64,000 nt of DNA from Archaeoglobaceae archaeon (lineage in GTDB: Archaea > Halobacteriota > Archaeoglobi > Archaeoglobales > Archaeoglobaceae): NCBI GenBank assembly GCA_027064525.1, contig JAMOPJ010000046.1, forward strand, positions 1-64,000, written 5' to 3'. Position numbers and translations under genes: made by a program. The notes beneath the pieces were generated by a model. It made no database searches, was not told the DNA's origin, and worked only from the letters and a program-made list of their open reading frames with translations. This document shows positions 24,539 to 33,919 of the stretch, piece after piece. How positions within the stretch are numbered: position 1 is the stretch's first letter; each line of letters opens with the position of its first letter.

Positions 24539-25246
24539 GTGAAAGTTGCGATATTGAGGCCAAAGGAATATCTTACCAGCATTTCAGAAAGGCTTAAGCA
24601 GGAGGGCTTTGACGTTGTAGCAGTTCCTTTTCTTAAGATCGTTCCAAATGACAAAAGTATTGCTAAAATAAGGGATTTAAAAGATTTTGATGCATTAATC
24701 GTCACTAGCCAAACTTCGGCAAGGATCTTAGTTGAACACGAATTTAAGCACGATTACGTCATAGCGATCGGGAAAAAAACTGCTGAGATACTCAAATCGG
24801 CTGGGATGGATCCCAAGATGCCGTCGAAGTTCGATTCGAAGACGCTTTACGAAGAGTTCAAAGACGAACTGAAAGATAAGAAGGTTGCAATCGTTAGGAG
24901 TGACAAAGGAGATCCAATTTTGCTAAAGCTACCAAACGTCGAAGAGATTATCCTATACAGAATAGAATTTGAGCACGGAGATGAGCAGAAAAAGCTCATC
25001 GAAAGCATGGATTTTGACGTAATAGTCTTTTCGAGCAGTATGATGGTTAGAAGCTTCTTTGAACTCGCTAAAGTGATGGGGAAATTTGATGATGTGTTGG
25101 AAAAACTCAAGAACAAGATCGTGATTGCAATAGGGCCGCCAACAAAGAAAACACTCGAAAATTATGGGATTAAAGCTTTGATGCCCGATGAATATTCGTT
25201 CGATGGAGTTATTGGACTTTTAAAGACCTTAAAGCAGACACGGTGA
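24539..25246 (+). CDS. hemD: Uroporphyrinogen-III synthase (HemD)
   Basis: It cyclises hydroxymethylbilane with ring-D inversion to uroporphyrinogen III, the branch compound for siroheme, heme and cobalamin. The 235-aa protein starts at GTG (KVAILRPKEYLTSISERLKQEGFDV) and shows family landmarks DALIVTSQTSARILV, VIAIGKKTAEILKSAGMDP, VEEIILYRIEF, FDVIVFSSSMMVRSFFEL and the C-terminal VIAIGPPTKKTLENYGI. The sequence family is poorly conserved, but the order of these segments is characteristic. It is followed by proC after a short gap. The methyltransferase acting on its product is encoded at 29948-30691. Confidence 0.9.
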   Translation: MKVAILRPKEYLTSISERLKQEGFDVVAVPFLKIVPNDKSIAKIRDLKDFDALIVTSQTSARILVEHEFKHDYVIAIGKKTAEILKSAGMDPKMPSKFDSKTLYEEFKDELKDKKVAIVRSDKGDPILLKLPNVEEIILYRIEFEHGDEQKKLIESMDFDVIVFSSSMMVRSFFELAKVMGKFDDVLEKLKNKIVIAIGPPTKKTLENYGIKALMPDEYSFDGVIGLLKTLKQTR

Positions 25247-25302
25247 ATCTTTGCATCTCAGACAAAAGAAAGTATCAAAAACCCAAGTGATAAAATGTTA
25301 AC

Positions 25303-26058
25303 ATGGATGTAGCGATTATAGGGGGTGGTAACTTAGGTTGCGCGATTGCTAAGGCTTTGGCCAAGAGGTATAAGGTTGTCGTGACGAGAAGGAACGTTGA
25401 AAAGATCAGATTTTTGGAAGATGTTGGTTGTGAAGTTTGCTCTGATAATCTTCGTGCCGTCGATAGTTCTGATGTGGTTTTTATAGCAGTAAAACCGAGG
25501 GATCTTTTTAACGTTTTATCCGAGCTTAGGGGGAATTTAAACGGTAAGATCCTGGTCAGCTTTGTTGCGGGAGTTAAGATCGATGATATTAAGGGAGTCG
25601 TGGGCTGTAAGGTCGTTAGAGCGATGACCAACATCTCGGCAGAAGTGGGGAGATCGATAACAGCATACTATACTGAGGATTTAACGCCAGAGGAGGAGTT
25701 TGAGCTTGAGCTGATGCTTGAATGCATGGGAGATGTCGTGAAGGTTGATGATGAAAAGTTGTTGGATGCTATAACGGCTTATTCGAGCGCTGTAGCGTTC
25801 ATGGCCAAGATATTTCAGTCGTTTGTTTACGCTGGCTTAAAACTCGGTTTAAGTAAGGATCTGGCAAGAAAACTTACCACAGCCCTCTTCAAAGGTGCTT
25901 CAGAGCTCTTGAACTTAGAGGAGCCCGAAGTCGTGATAGAGAAGGTTACCACTCCAGCCGGAACTACGATAGAAGGACTGTGCAAACTCATGGAGCACAG
26001 AATAGATTTTGGAATAGTCGATGCAATGGTTTCATCGGCAGAAAAGCTAAAGCATTGA
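25303..26058 (+). CDS. proC: Pyrroline-5-carboxylate reductase (ProC)
   Basis: It reduces 1-pyrroline-5-carboxylate to proline with NAD(P)H. The N-terminal Rossmann motif is MDVAIIGGGNLGCAIAKAL, with VVVTRRN after it, VVFIAVKPRDLFNVL in the middle, AVVRAMTNISAEVG-like VVRAMTNISAEVGRSITAYY, and the C-terminal active-site region LFKGASELL...TTPAGTTIEGLCKLMEH. Length 251 aa is normal. The gene follows hemD on the same strand, and its last bases overlap the convergent ABC ATPase gene by 12. Confidence 0.93.
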   Translation: MDVAIIGGGNLGCAIAKALAKRYKVVVTRRNVEKIRFLEDVGCEVCSDNLRAVDSSDVVFIAVKPRDLFNVLSELRGNLNGKILVSFVAGVKIDDIKGVVGCKVVRAMTNISAEVGRSITAYYTEDLTPEEEFELELMLECMGDVVKVDDEKLLDAITAYSSAVAFMAKIFQSFVYAGLKLGLSKDLARKLTTALFKGASELLNLEEPEVVIEKVTTPAGTTIEGLCKLMEHRIDFGIVDAMVSSAEKLKH

Positions 26059-27240
26059 AATTGCCTCATTCTCACTTTTTACGAATTCAGCGTTAATTCT
26101 CTTGTATAATTCCGTAGCTTTGCCGCTTGTGAAATCCCTACACTCTATGGGTGTTTTTTCAATGACAATCAGCTTTCCAAGTTCTGATGCATATAAAGCA
26201 GCCTCTAAGTTCTTTAAGTTTCCATAACCGAACGGAACATCTGTCAAGATTACTCTATTGGCACTATCTATCAACCTTAAATTTTTTTCGTGGGATTCCT
26301 CGGTTATTGGAGAAAAAGGTGCTTCGCTTACGATTTCAAATCCCAAACTGTTTGCAATCTCCCAATCCGTATCGAGGATGTTCAAAACTCCTGCAGATGC
26401 CCTTTTTAGCTTCATCATGATTTTCGCTCCACTTCCACCTCCGCATATAACGTGAACTTTGGTCTTTCTAACCTTCTCAAGCTTAACGGGCAGAACGTAG
26501 AACTTGCCCGTTATCGGATGCTTCCTGATTATAACATCGATTTCGAAAACATCTTTGATGTGCCTTACAACATCTTCAGGCTTACCGAAGGCGACGATTC
26601 TGCCATCTTTCATTAGTATGAGCTTAGAACAGAATTGCAAAGCCAAATTGATGTCATGAATTACGGCCATAACTAATATACCTTTATCTGCAAGCTTTCT
26701 GAGCATGTTCATTATTTCGATCTGATGGTTTACGTCTAAGTGTGCAGTCGGCTCGTCTAAAAGCAGAATTTTCGGCTCCTGAGCCAGAGCCATTGCAATT
26801 ATTACCTTCTGCAACTCTCCACCGCTGATCTCACCTATGCTTCTCCCAGCGAGATGATCGCAACCGACGATCTTCATGGCCTCAAATGCTATCTCGAAAT
26901 CCCTTTCGCTTTCGAATTCAAATCTACCCAAGTGAGGTGTTCTACCCATTAGAACGACATCTTCAACTTTAAAATTGAAATCGACCTGAAAGCTTTGTGG
27001 AACGACTGCGACCACTTTTGCAAGATCTTTAACTCCGATTTTTGCGATATCTTTCCCATTCAGATAGATTGCTCCTCTCCTTGGCTTGAGCAATTTCGTG
27101 ATAGTCCTTATCAGAGTTGTTTTTCCGCTCCCGTTAGGGCCGATGATTCCTATGAATTCCCCACCATGAGCGTCAAAGCTTATTTCTTTGATGACTTCCT
27201 CAAAGTATCCTGAACTGACATTTTCGAGCTTCAGATGCAT
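26047..27240 (-). CDS. FecE/BtuD-type ABC ATPase with extra C-terminal domain
   Basis: Residues 1-~255 are a standard importer ATPase: Walker A IGPNGSGKTTLIRTI, Q-loop VVPQSFQ, signature ISGGELQKVIIAMALAQ, Walker B ILLLDEPTAHLD and H-loop AVIHDINLA. These features are closest to iron-siderophore/cobalamin importers. A further ~140 residues form a second Rossmann-like domain (KVHVICGGGSGAKIMMKLKRASAGVLNILDTDWEIANSLGFEIV...VILTDVPFGYGN) of unknown role. No permease or binding-protein gene lies alongside, so the partners must be elsewhere. The extra domain could sense a metal or corrinoid ligand; that is inference. Confidence 0.88.
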   Translation of the reverse strand: MHLKLENVSSGYFEEVIKEISFDAHGGEFIGIIGPNGSGKTTLIRTITKLLKPRRGAIYLNGKDIAKIGVKDLAKVVAVVPQSFQVDFNFKVEDVVLMGRTPHLGRFEFESERDFEIAFEAMKIVGCDHLAGRSIGEISGGELQKVIIAMALAQEPKILLLDEPTAHLDVNHQIEIMNMLRKLADKGILVMAVIHDINLALQFCSKLILMKDGRIVAFGKPEDVVRHIKDVFEIDVIIRKHPITGKFYVLPVKLEKVRKTKVHVICGGGSGAKIMMKLKRASAGVLNILDTDWEIANSLGFEIVSEAPFSPITEESHEKNLRLIDSANRVILTDVPFGYGNLKNLEAALYASELGKLIVIEKTPIECRDFTSGKATELYKRINAEFVKSENEAISML

Positions 27241-27291
27241 GCAGAGAGTTCGGTTTAAGTCTTAAATATCCATCTGCCTAAATCGAATGGA

Positions 27292-29976
27292 ATGCAAAAA
27301 CTCGTCGAAGCCCTTAGAGAAATCGGAATCGATAGGTTTAACGAGCTTCAGAGGATTGCAATTCCAAAGGTAGCCGAGGGTAGAAATCTGCTCATAGTTG
27401 CTCCAACCGGAAGTGGTAAGACCGAATGTGCGATTATTCCAATTTTGAATAAAATGCTTAAGATCAAATCTGATGGAATAGTTTTGATCTACATAACACC
27501 TCTCAGAGCTTTAAACAGAGATCTGTTAAGAAGATTCAATTTACTTGCTAAAAGACTTGGTTTCAGTATCGCAGTAAGGCATGGGGATACGGCTGAAGTT
27601 GAGAGAAGAAAACAATCTTTGAGACCTCCTCAAATTCTGATTACGACTCCTGAAACTTTTCAGATTCTTTTCTTAGGCAGAAGACTCAGAGAATCGCTTA
27701 GGAATGTTAGGTTTGTCGTTGTTGATGAGGTTCACGAACTTGCAGAATCGGAAAGAGGAGTGCAGTTAGCTGTAGCTTTGGAGAGGCTCAAGGAGATCAC
27801 GAGCTTCCAAATAATTGGACTGTCTGCAACCGTTAAGAACGCTGAGGAGGTTGCGAGGTTCTTTGGGATCTCCGAGGTTCTGGTTTGGAAAGGGCAGAAG
27901 TCGTATGAATTTTACGTTATAAAACCTGAAAAAGAGTCTGATTTGGCTGAGAGACTTGGAATAAACGAAGACTTCGCTAAAGAGCTTGAGACGATAAGAG
28001 AGATCGTCGAATCGCACAAATCAGCACTGATCTTCGTAAACACGAGGCAGACTGCCGAAGCTTTGGGCTTGAACCTCAAGAGGATTTTGGAGGTCGATGT
28101 TCATCATGGATCCCTTTCGAGAACTGCGAGGATCGAAGCCGAAGAGAAGTTCAGTAGGGGAGAGCTGAAGGCTCTGATATGCACGTCATCCATGGAGCTC
28201 GGAATCGACATAGGACATGTCGATGTCGTCGTTCAGTTCAACAGTCCGAGAGAAGTGAGCAGACTCATTCAAAGGGTTGGGAGGAGCGGACACAAAGCCG
28301 ATAGGATTTCGAAGGGATATGTGGTTGCGGAGAACTTCGACGATGTTCTCGAATCTTGGGTAATAGTTAAGAGGGCTGAGGAAGGGAAGATCGAAGAGAC
28401 AAGATTTCACGAGTTGAGTTTGGATGTCTTGGCGAATCAGATCTGTGCGATTTCTCTGGAGTATGGGAAGATAGATGCTTTGAAGTGCTACGAAATTATA
28501 TCGAGAGCATATCCGTTCAGAAATCTAAAGTTCGAAGACTTCGTTGAAATTTGCAGATTTTTGGCGGAAGATAGAGTTGTAGCTTTCGATGGAAAGATCA
28601 TAAAGCCCACGAGAAAGACGAGGAGATACTTCTACGACAACATCTCAATGATCCCGGATGAGCGAAGGCTTAAGGTTATCGACATAACCTCTGGAAGAAC
28701 TGTAGGATACTTGGACGAAAGCTTCGTCTCCTCATTCGAAGGAAACGTCTTCGCGATGAGGGGAGAACTCTGGCGAATCGTTGCGATAAACGATGCAGTT
28801 AAGGTTGAGCCCGTGAGGGAAGAAGGAGTAATTCCTTCTTGGGTTGGAGAAGAGATACCGGTTCCGTTCGAAGTTGCTCAGGAGGTCGGAAGGGTTAGGG
28901 GATGGATAGCCGGAATGATAGTTTCAGGGGTTAAAGAGAGCGAAATTATCGAAATTCTGATGGAGAGATTCAGAACGAACGAGGATGCTTGTGAGGAGGT
29001 AGTTTCCATCATAAAAGAGCAAATCTCAAAGGGTTTTGTCGTTCCTACTGACAACAGGATCACAATTGAGGGCAATGGGTTGGTCGTCGTAAACTGCTGT
29101 TTCGGGCATAGAGTGAACGAAACACTTGCGAGGATACTGGCGTTGCTTCTCTCAGCGAAAAAGGGATGTAGCGTTGGAGTTGAGGTGGATCCGTATAGAG
29201 TTAAGCTAACTCCCGCTAAGGCTGAAGAGGTGGTCGAAATATTGAGATCGATCGATGTTGAGGCAGTGGAGTATTTAGCTGAGAGGGCGTTAATTGAAAC
29301 CAAGCTGATGCAGTGGAAGATCGTCCACTGTGCGAGGAAGTTCGGATACTTAAGCAAATCTGTCGATACAACCAAGATAAACCTGAAGAAGCTCGTTTTG
29401 AAGCTTAGAGGAACACCGATTTACAGAGAAGCTTTAAGGGAACTCTTCTTCGAGAAGTTGGACATAAAGAGAACGAAGGAAGTTATAGAAAAGATCAGGA
29501 GCGGGGAAATTCAGATCTCAGTATATTCTGAACTCAGTCCAATTTCGAACGTATCGAGAAATCAGCTTACAGACCTCCTGATTCCATCCAAGCCCAATAA
29601 GGCGATCCTGAGAATATTCAGGAAGAGACTTGAAGAGGAGGAATGTATTCTCCATTGCTTAAACTGCGGATGCACGATAAGAATGAAAGTCAAGTTCATC
29701 GAAAGTTTGGAATGCGTTAGATGTAAGTCTAAGCTCGTCGCATGCATAAATGCGAGGAGGAAGCTTGAGGAATTCGGAAAAAAGGAGCTGTTTAGAATAG
29801 CGAATTTGGTAATGGCCTACGGCAAGAGAGCGGTTTACGCTTTGAACACATACGGTGTGGGAGCGGAAACAGCTGCCAAGATACTGGCGAAACCGTTTAG
29901 AAACGATGATGATTTTTTTGCAGAGTTGCTCGAAGCTGAAAAGAGGTTTATAAGGACGAGAAGATTTTGGGATTGA
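27292..29976 (+). CDS. lhr: Lhr-type ATP-dependent helicase
   Basis: This 894-aa superfamily 2 helicase has the Q-motif region (FNELQRIAIPKV), motif I VAPTGSGKTE, motif II VVVDEVHELAESERGVQLAVALERL (DEVH), motif III GLSATV, and motifs V/VI LICTSSMELGIDIGHVDVVVQFNSPREVSRLIQRVGRSGH. The ELAESERGVQL stretch and the winged-helix plus beta-sheet Lhr core that follow are typical. A C-terminal pair of cysteine motifs (CLNCGCTIRMKVKFIESLECVRCKSK) forms a zinc ribbon. Lhr proteins unwind RNA-DNA hybrids and branched DNA in repair. The end overlaps the convergent SUMT gene by 29 bases. Confidence 0.95.
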   Translation: MQKLVEALREIGIDRFNELQRIAIPKVAEGRNLLIVAPTGSGKTECAIIPILNKMLKIKSDGIVLIYITPLRALNRDLLRRFNLLAKRLGFSIAVRHGDTAEVERRKQSLRPPQILITTPETFQILFLGRRLRESLRNVRFVVVDEVHELAESERGVQLAVALERLKEITSFQIIGLSATVKNAEEVARFFGISEVLVWKGQKSYEFYVIKPEKESDLAERLGINEDFAKELETIREIVESHKSALIFVNTRQTAEALGLNLKRILEVDVHHGSLSRTARIEAEEKFSRGELKALICTSSMELGIDIGHVDVVVQFNSPREVSRLIQRVGRSGHKADRISKGYVVAENFDDVLESWVIVKRAEEGKIEETRFHELSLDVLANQICAISLEYGKIDALKCYEIISRAYPFRNLKFEDFVEICRFLAEDRVVAFDGKIIKPTRKTRRYFYDNISMIPDERRLKVIDITSGRTVGYLDESFVSSFEGNVFAMRGELWRIVAINDAVKVEPVREEGVIPSWVGEEIPVPFEVAQEVGRVRGWIAGMIVSGVKESEIIEILMERFRTNEDACEEVVSIIKEQISKGFVVPTDNRITIEGNGLVVVNCCFGHRVNETLARILALLLSAKKGCSVGVEVDPYRVKLTPAKAEEVVEILRSIDVEAVEYLAERALIETKLMQWKIVHCARKFGYLSKSVDTTKINLKKLVLKLRGTPIYREALRELFFEKLDIKRTKEVIEKIRSGEIQISVYSELSPISNVSRNQLTDLLIPSKPNKAILRIFRKRLEEEECILHCLNCGCTIRMKVKFIESLECVRCKSKLVACINARRKLEEFGKKELFRIANLVMAYGKRAVYALNTYGVGAETAAKILAKPFRNDDDFFAELLEAEKRFIRTRRFWD

Positions 29977-30691
29977 CTATCTTCTTTGCCACGTTAACGA
30001 CTTCCCCAACAACTATGAGCGTAGGCCCGGTCACATCCTCCTTTTCAATAATATCGGCTATATTTTTCAGTGTGCCGAAAAATACTCTCTGATTTTTCAA
30101 AGTTCCGTTCTCTATAACAGCAATCGGCGTATCCGGGCTTCTCCCAGCTCTAATTAAATTATTACAAATTTCTTTTATATTATTTCTTCCCATAAGAATT
30201 ACGAGCGTTCCATTCAAAATCGACTCACACCACCTTTCAACCCCATCCTTTCCCGTTACTACGAGTATCGAGGATGAGAGCTCTGGATGTGTGAGAGGTA
30301 TGCCGGCAGAAGCGGGAACGGAGTTTATCGAACTGACTCCCGGAATTACTTCGAAAGGAATACCATGCTCGGCCAAATACTCTGCCTCAATCCCTCCTCT
30401 CCCAAAAACGAACGGATCTCCGCCCTTAAGCCTAACAACGATTTTACCCTCCTCCGCAAGCTTCCTGAGCATTTCGTTGATCTCTCTCTGCCTATTTCCT
30501 CCTTTCTCGTTGCTATTTTTGCCAACATATATCAATTCCTTTCCCATCCTCTTAAGCATCTCGATGATCTCATCTCCGACGAGTCTGTCGTATAAAATAA
30601 CATCAGCTTCTTCTATAGCTCTCAAAGCCTTAATTGTGAGAAGCTCTGGGTCTCCGGGGCCAGCACCGACGATGTAAACTTTACCAACCAT
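29948..30691 (-). CDS. cobA: Uroporphyrinogen-III C-methyltransferase (SUMT)
   Basis: It transfers two methyl groups from S-adenosylmethionine to uroporphyrinogen III, giving precorrin-2, precursor of siroheme, cobalamin and, in these archaea, heme by the siroheme-dependent route. Family motifs are VYIVGAGPGDPELLTIKA, ADVILYDRLVG, VRLKGGDPFVFGRGGIEAEYL, EVIPGVSSINSVPASAGIPLTHPELSSSILVVTGKD and TLVILMGRNN. Length 247 aa is the single-domain form. It is divergent from dsrA with 152 bases between, a fitting neighbour since DsrAB carries siroheme. The 3' end overlaps lhr by 29 bases. Confidence 0.95.
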   Translation of the reverse strand: MVGKVYIVGAGPGDPELLTIKALRAIEEADVILYDRLVGDEIIEMLKRMGKELIYVGKNSNEKGGNRQREINEMLRKLAEEGKIVVRLKGGDPFVFGRGGIEAEYLAEHGIPFEVIPGVSSINSVPASAGIPLTHPELSSSILVVTGKDGVERWCESILNGTLVILMGRNNIKEICNNLIRAGRSPDTPIAVIENGTLKNQRVFFGTLKNIADIIEKEDVTGPTLIVVGEVVNVAKKIVNPKIFSSL

Positions 30692-30784
30692 TTAACCACC
30701 TATATTCAAAGGGGGTTTAGGAAATCTCTAAAACTTTTTCGTTTTTTAGATTGTAATTAAAGCCAATTTTATCAAAGTCAATTT

Positions 30785-30839
30785 CGAAAATCTTATATAT
30801 GTTCCTCTAAAGATAGATATACGGTAATTAGGGAGGTGA
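30785..30839 (+). promoter_or_regulatory. Promoter and ribosome binding site of dsrAB
   Basis: A TATA-like TCTTATATAT at 30791-30800 is preceded by a purine-rich BRE-like CGAAAA. The strong Shine-Dalgarno GGGAGGTGA at 30831-30839 lies a few bases before the ATG of dsrA at 30844. The expected transcription start is near 30822-30827, giving a ~20-base leader. Confidence 0.65.
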
Positions 30840-30843
30840 ATGG

Positions 30844-32094
30844 ATGCCAGTAGTTGATGGTGTTGAATTGCCCGAGACTCCTTTGCTTGATGAATTAGAG
30901 AAAGGTCCATGGCCCTCTTTTGTAAAGGAGATCAAGAAGACAGCAATTGAACAAGAGAAGGCGATGAAAGCTGGTAAAAAGATAAAGTTGCCCGGTGCCG
31001 CTAAGGGTCTTTTGAAGGTTCTTGAACTCGCTTACAAGGACAAAAGAACTCACTGGAAGCACGGTGGTATCGTTTCGGTTATTGGATACGGTGGTGGAGT
31101 TATTGGAAGATACTGTGACTTGGAGGATCAGATCCCAGAGGTTTGGCACTTCCACACGATCAGAATTAACATGCCAGCCGGTTGGTTCTACACGACGAAG
31201 GCATTGAGAACGATCTGTGATGTTTGGGAGAAGTGGGGTTCAGGTTTGACGAACTTCCACGGTTCAACTGGAGACATAATTCTGCTCGGAACGAGGACCG
31301 AATACTTGCAGCCATGTGCGAACGCTTTGGCTTACGCTGATCAGCTGTATGGTGGAGTTCCGTTTGACATCGGTGGTTCTGGTTCTGACTTGAGAACTCC
31401 TTCAGCGTGCATGGGTCCTGCACTCTGTGAATTCGCATGCTACGACACTCTCAAGGCTTGCTACGAGTTCACAATGAGGTATCAAAACGAGCTCCACAGA
31501 CCGATGTGGCCATACAAGTTCAAGATCAAGTGCTCAGGTTGTCCGAATGACTGTGTTGCTGCTAAGGCGAGATCAGACTTCGCTATCATTGGAACTTGGA
31601 AGGACGAAATTCAGATCGACCAGGAAGCTGTTAGGGAGTATGCGAAGGTCATTGATATCGAGGAGCATGTCGTCAAGAAGTGTCCGACGAAGGCTATCAG
31701 CTGGGACGGTAAAGAGTTGAAGATCAACAACAGGGAGTGCATCAGATGCATGCACTGTATAAACGTTCTCCCGAAGGCACTCAAGCCAGGTAAGGAGAGA
31801 GGAGCTACGATCCTCATAGGTGGTAAGGCTCCGTTCGTCGATGGAGCTATCATCGGTTGGGTTGCGGTGCCTTTCATACCTGAGAACGAATTGATCGAGA
31901 AGTGCTGTGAAATGCTTGAGGCAATCTGGGAGTGGTGGGACGAGGAAGGTAAGTTCAGAGAGAGAGTCGGTGAGCTGATCTGGAGAAAGGGTATGGATGA
32001 GTTCCTCAAGGTCATCAACCAGAAGGCTGACGTTAGAATGGTTTACGCTCCGAGAAACAACCCGTTCATATTCTGGAGAGAGTTGAACGAGTAA
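30844..32094 (+). CDS. dsrA: Dissimilatory sulfite reductase alpha subunit (DsrA)
   Basis: It is the alpha subunit of the siroheme enzyme that reduces sulfite in the terminal step of sulfate respiration. The 416-aa protein has the N-terminal [26 protein letters not shown] typical of DsrA, an arginine/lysine substrate-pocket segment, the siroheme-[4Fe-4S] cysteines including [21 protein letters not shown], and an inserted ferredoxin-like domain with [15 protein letters not shown]. The alpha ferredoxin insert shows the CxxCxxC pattern expected for DsrA. dsrB starts 13 bases downstream, and dsrD and a ferredoxin follow. Presence of DsrD and the sequence style favour the reductive, not the sulfur-oxidising, type. 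Confidence 0.98.
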   Translation: MPVVDGVELPETPLLDELEKGPWPSFVKEIKKTAIEQEKAMKAGKKIKLPGAAKGLLKVLELAYKDKRTHWKHGGIVSVIGYGGGVIGRYCDLEDQIPEVWHFHTIRINMPAGWFYTTKALRTICDVWEKWGSGLTNFHGSTGDIILLGTRTEYLQPCANALAYADQLYGGVPFDIGGSGSDLRTPSACMGPALCEFACYDTLKACYEFTMRYQNELHRPMWPYKFKIKCSGCPNDCVAAKARSDFAIIGTWKDEIQIDQEAVREYAKVIDIEEHVVKKCPTKAISWDGKELKINNRECIRCMHCINVLPKALKPGKERGATILIGGKAPFVDGAIIGWVAVPFIPENELIEKCCEMLEAIWEWWDEEGKFRERVGELIWRKGMDEFLKVINQKADVRMVYAPRNNPFIFWRELNE

Positions 32095-32107
32095 GGGGGT
32101 GTTTTGT

Positions 32108-33238
32108 GTGGTTGCGCAGGAAGTTGAGAAGGAGCCGGAAGAGACCCTACAGCCTAAGACGGATTTCGGTCCACCGCACTATGAGATAATGCTCCATCCT
32201 GTAGTTAAGAAGAACTACGGAAAATGGGCTTATCACGAGGCGGTAAGGCCGGGTGTAATTAAGAGGGTTGCGGAGTCTGGAGATGTAATTTACACGGTTA
32301 GATTCGGTACTCCGAGATTGTTGAGCATCTACACGGTTAGGGAAATCTGTGAAATCGCCGACAAATACTGTGACGGTTATCTGAGGTTCACGAGCAGACA
32401 CAATGTCGAATTCATCCTTACGGATCCGGACAAGATAGAGCCCCTCATAAAGGAAGTTCAGGAGAAGTTGGGGTTCCCGTGCGGTGGAACTAGGGACACG
32501 ACGAACGCCAAATACTGTCTCTCAAACATCATTCACACTCAGGGTTGGGTTCACTGTCACACCCCAGCTACAGATGCTTCAGGTATCGTAAAGTCCGTGA
32601 TGGATGAGCTCTACGACTACTTCACGGACTACAAGCTTCCGGCCCAGTGCAGAATTTCATTGGCCTGCTGTGCTAACATGTGTGGAGCAGTCCACGCTTC
32701 AGACATCTCAATAGTCGGTGTTCACAGGAAGGTTCCTAAGATCGATGATGATGCCGTTAGGAGGACATGTGAGATTCCATCGACAGTTGCCGCCTGTCCA
32801 ACCGGTGCACTGAAGCCCGACATGAAGAGAAAGACTGTAGTGTTGGACAAGGACAAGTGCATGTATTGTGGTAACTGTTACACGATGTGCCCCGGTATGC
32901 CGATCTTTGACCCAGATAACGACGGTGTTGCTATACTCGTAGCTGGTAAGGTTTCCGATGCGAGGTATCCGCCACAGCTCTCGAAGGTCGTAGTTCCATG
33001 GATTGGAAACAATCCACCAAGATGGCCAGAAGTCGTTCAAACAATCAAAAAGATCCTCGAGACTTGGGCCACACATGCAGAGAAGTATGAGAGAATTGCA
33101 GAGTGGGTTCACAGGATTGGCTGGGAGAGGTTCTTCGAGCTGACCGGCTTGGAGTTCACTGAGAAGCTCATCGACGACTACAAGAGAACACCATACATCT
33201 ACGCATCATACAGAACATCAGCTGCATTCAGATGGTAA
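32108..33238 (+). CDS. dsrB: Dissimilatory sulfite reductase beta subunit (DsrB)
   Basis: I start at GTG 32108 ([22 protein letters not shown]) because GGGGGTG lies six bases upstream, while a GTG at 32099 is inside that element. The 376-aa subunit binds the catalytic siroheme and [4Fe-4S] cluster. The key segments are [42 protein letters not shown], the cluster cysteines in [19 protein letters not shown], and a ferredoxin domain [15 protein letters not shown]. Sulfite is reduced to a trisulfide on DsrC, which is not encoded in this window. It is co-transcribed with dsrA. Confidence 0.98.
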   Translation: MVAQEVEKEPEETLQPKTDFGPPHYEIMLHPVVKKNYGKWAYHEAVRPGVIKRVAESGDVIYTVRFGTPRLLSIYTVREICEIADKYCDGYLRFTSRHNVEFILTDPDKIEPLIKEVQEKLGFPCGGTRDTTNAKYCLSNIIHTQGWVHCHTPATDASGIVKSVMDELYDYFTDYKLPAQCRISLACCANMCGAVHASDISIVGVHRKVPKIDDDAVRRTCEIPSTVAACPTGALKPDMKRKTVVLDKDKCMYCGNCYTMCPGMPIFDPDNDGVAILVAGKVSDARYPPQLSKVVVPWIGNNPPRWPEVVQTIKKILETWATHAEKYERIAEWVHRIGWERFFELTGLEFTEKLIDDYKRTPYIYASYRTSAAFRW

Positions 33239-33282
33239 AGCGTATATACACCTTTTTCAAATTTTTATATTGGTGACCTAAA

Positions 33283-33522
33283 ATGACCGAGGAGATTAAT
33301 AAGGAGGAGTTGAAGCAGAAGATTTTGGAACACCTTGCCAAAAAGCCTTGGCAAGTTAGAGACCTTGCAAAAGTCTTGAGAGTCAAAAAGAAGGAGCTTG
33401 ATAAAATCGTTCAGGAGTTAATTGCAGAAGGGAAGGCCGCTTATTGGTCTTCTGGTTCGACAACCTACGTAACTACGAAGGAGAAACTAGAAGAAATGGA
33501 GAAAAAGAGATCTGGAACGTAA
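33283..33522 (+). CDS. dsrD: DsrD, winged-helix allosteric partner of DsrAB
   Basis: The 79-aa protein has the DsrD fold: EELKQKILEHLAKKPWQVRDLAKVL helices, a recognition-like helix KKKELDKIVQELIAEGKAAYW, and a wing SSGSTTYVTTKEKLEE. DsrD occurs in sulfite-reducing but not sulfur-oxidising dsr loci and has been shown in other sulfate reducers to stimulate DsrAB activity. A GGTGACC Shine-Dalgarno precedes the ATG, and a TATA-like TTTTTATATT lies in the 44-base gap after dsrB, so it may be expressed both with dsrAB and separately. Confidence 0.95.
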   Translation: MTEEINKEELKQKILEHLAKKPWQVRDLAKVLRVKKKELDKIVQELIAEGKAAYWSSGSTTYVTTKEKLEEMEKKRSGT

Positions 33523-33572
33523 TCTCTTCTAATCTTTTTATCCTTTTTGTTTCTTGATTTTTCAATTAAAAA

Positions 33573-33620
33573 ACGAAAAAATTTAAATACTTGCTAACTA
33601 AGCGTCGAGAGGGTGATGAT
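33573..33620 (+). promoter_or_regulatory. Promoter and ribosome binding site of ferredoxin gene
   Basis: AAAAAATTTAAATACTTG at about 33575-33592 is a full BRE/TATA match. The same AAAR-TTTAAATAC core appears before the SpoVG gene at 60294-60308. GGGTGATGAT at 33611-33620 is the ribosome binding site directly before the ATG. Confidence 0.6.
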
Positions 33621-33812
33621 ATGGTTGAGATCAAGGTGGATCCAGACAAGTGCGACGGTTGTGGAGAGTGTGTAGGTGTTTGTCCTGCAGAGGTTTACGA
33701 GATCGGTGAAGATGGAAAATCACATCCCGTCAGACCTGAGGACTGTCAGGAATGCTGCTCTTGTGTTGAAACTTGCCCGAACGGCGCTATAACTATCGAT
33801 GTTTGCGAGTGA
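33621..33812 (+). CDS. 2[4Fe-4S] ferredoxin next to dsr genes
   Basis: I start at ATG 33621 (MVEIKVDPDKCDGCGECVGV) after GGGTGATGAT. Two CxxCxxCxxxCP motifs are complete: CDGCGECVGVCP and CQECCSCVETCP, so two [4Fe-4S] clusters are expected. Length 63 aa is usual. A strong archaeal promoter AAAAATTTAAATACTT precedes it at about 33577-33592, and a run of T residues follows the stop, suggesting its own transcript. It is a plausible electron donor to DsrAB or associated soluble reductases; the position after dsrD is found in other Archaeoglobus loci as far as I recall. Confidence 0.95.
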   Translation: MVEIKVDPDKCDGCGECVGVCPAEVYEIGEDGKSHPVRPEDCQECCSCVETCPNGAITIDVCE

Positions 33813-33919
33813 TTCTTACTTTTTTTATTATTTCCACAAATTTTCTCGTTGGCTCTCCCTTCATTTTATCGACGATAAACGAAAATTAAATTTATAAATT
33901 GTCGTGCAATTGAAAGATC

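Noticed and set aside
31022-31438. Alternative frames across dsrA
   Set aside because: Frames overlap the fully conserved dsrA on both strands and have no independent support.
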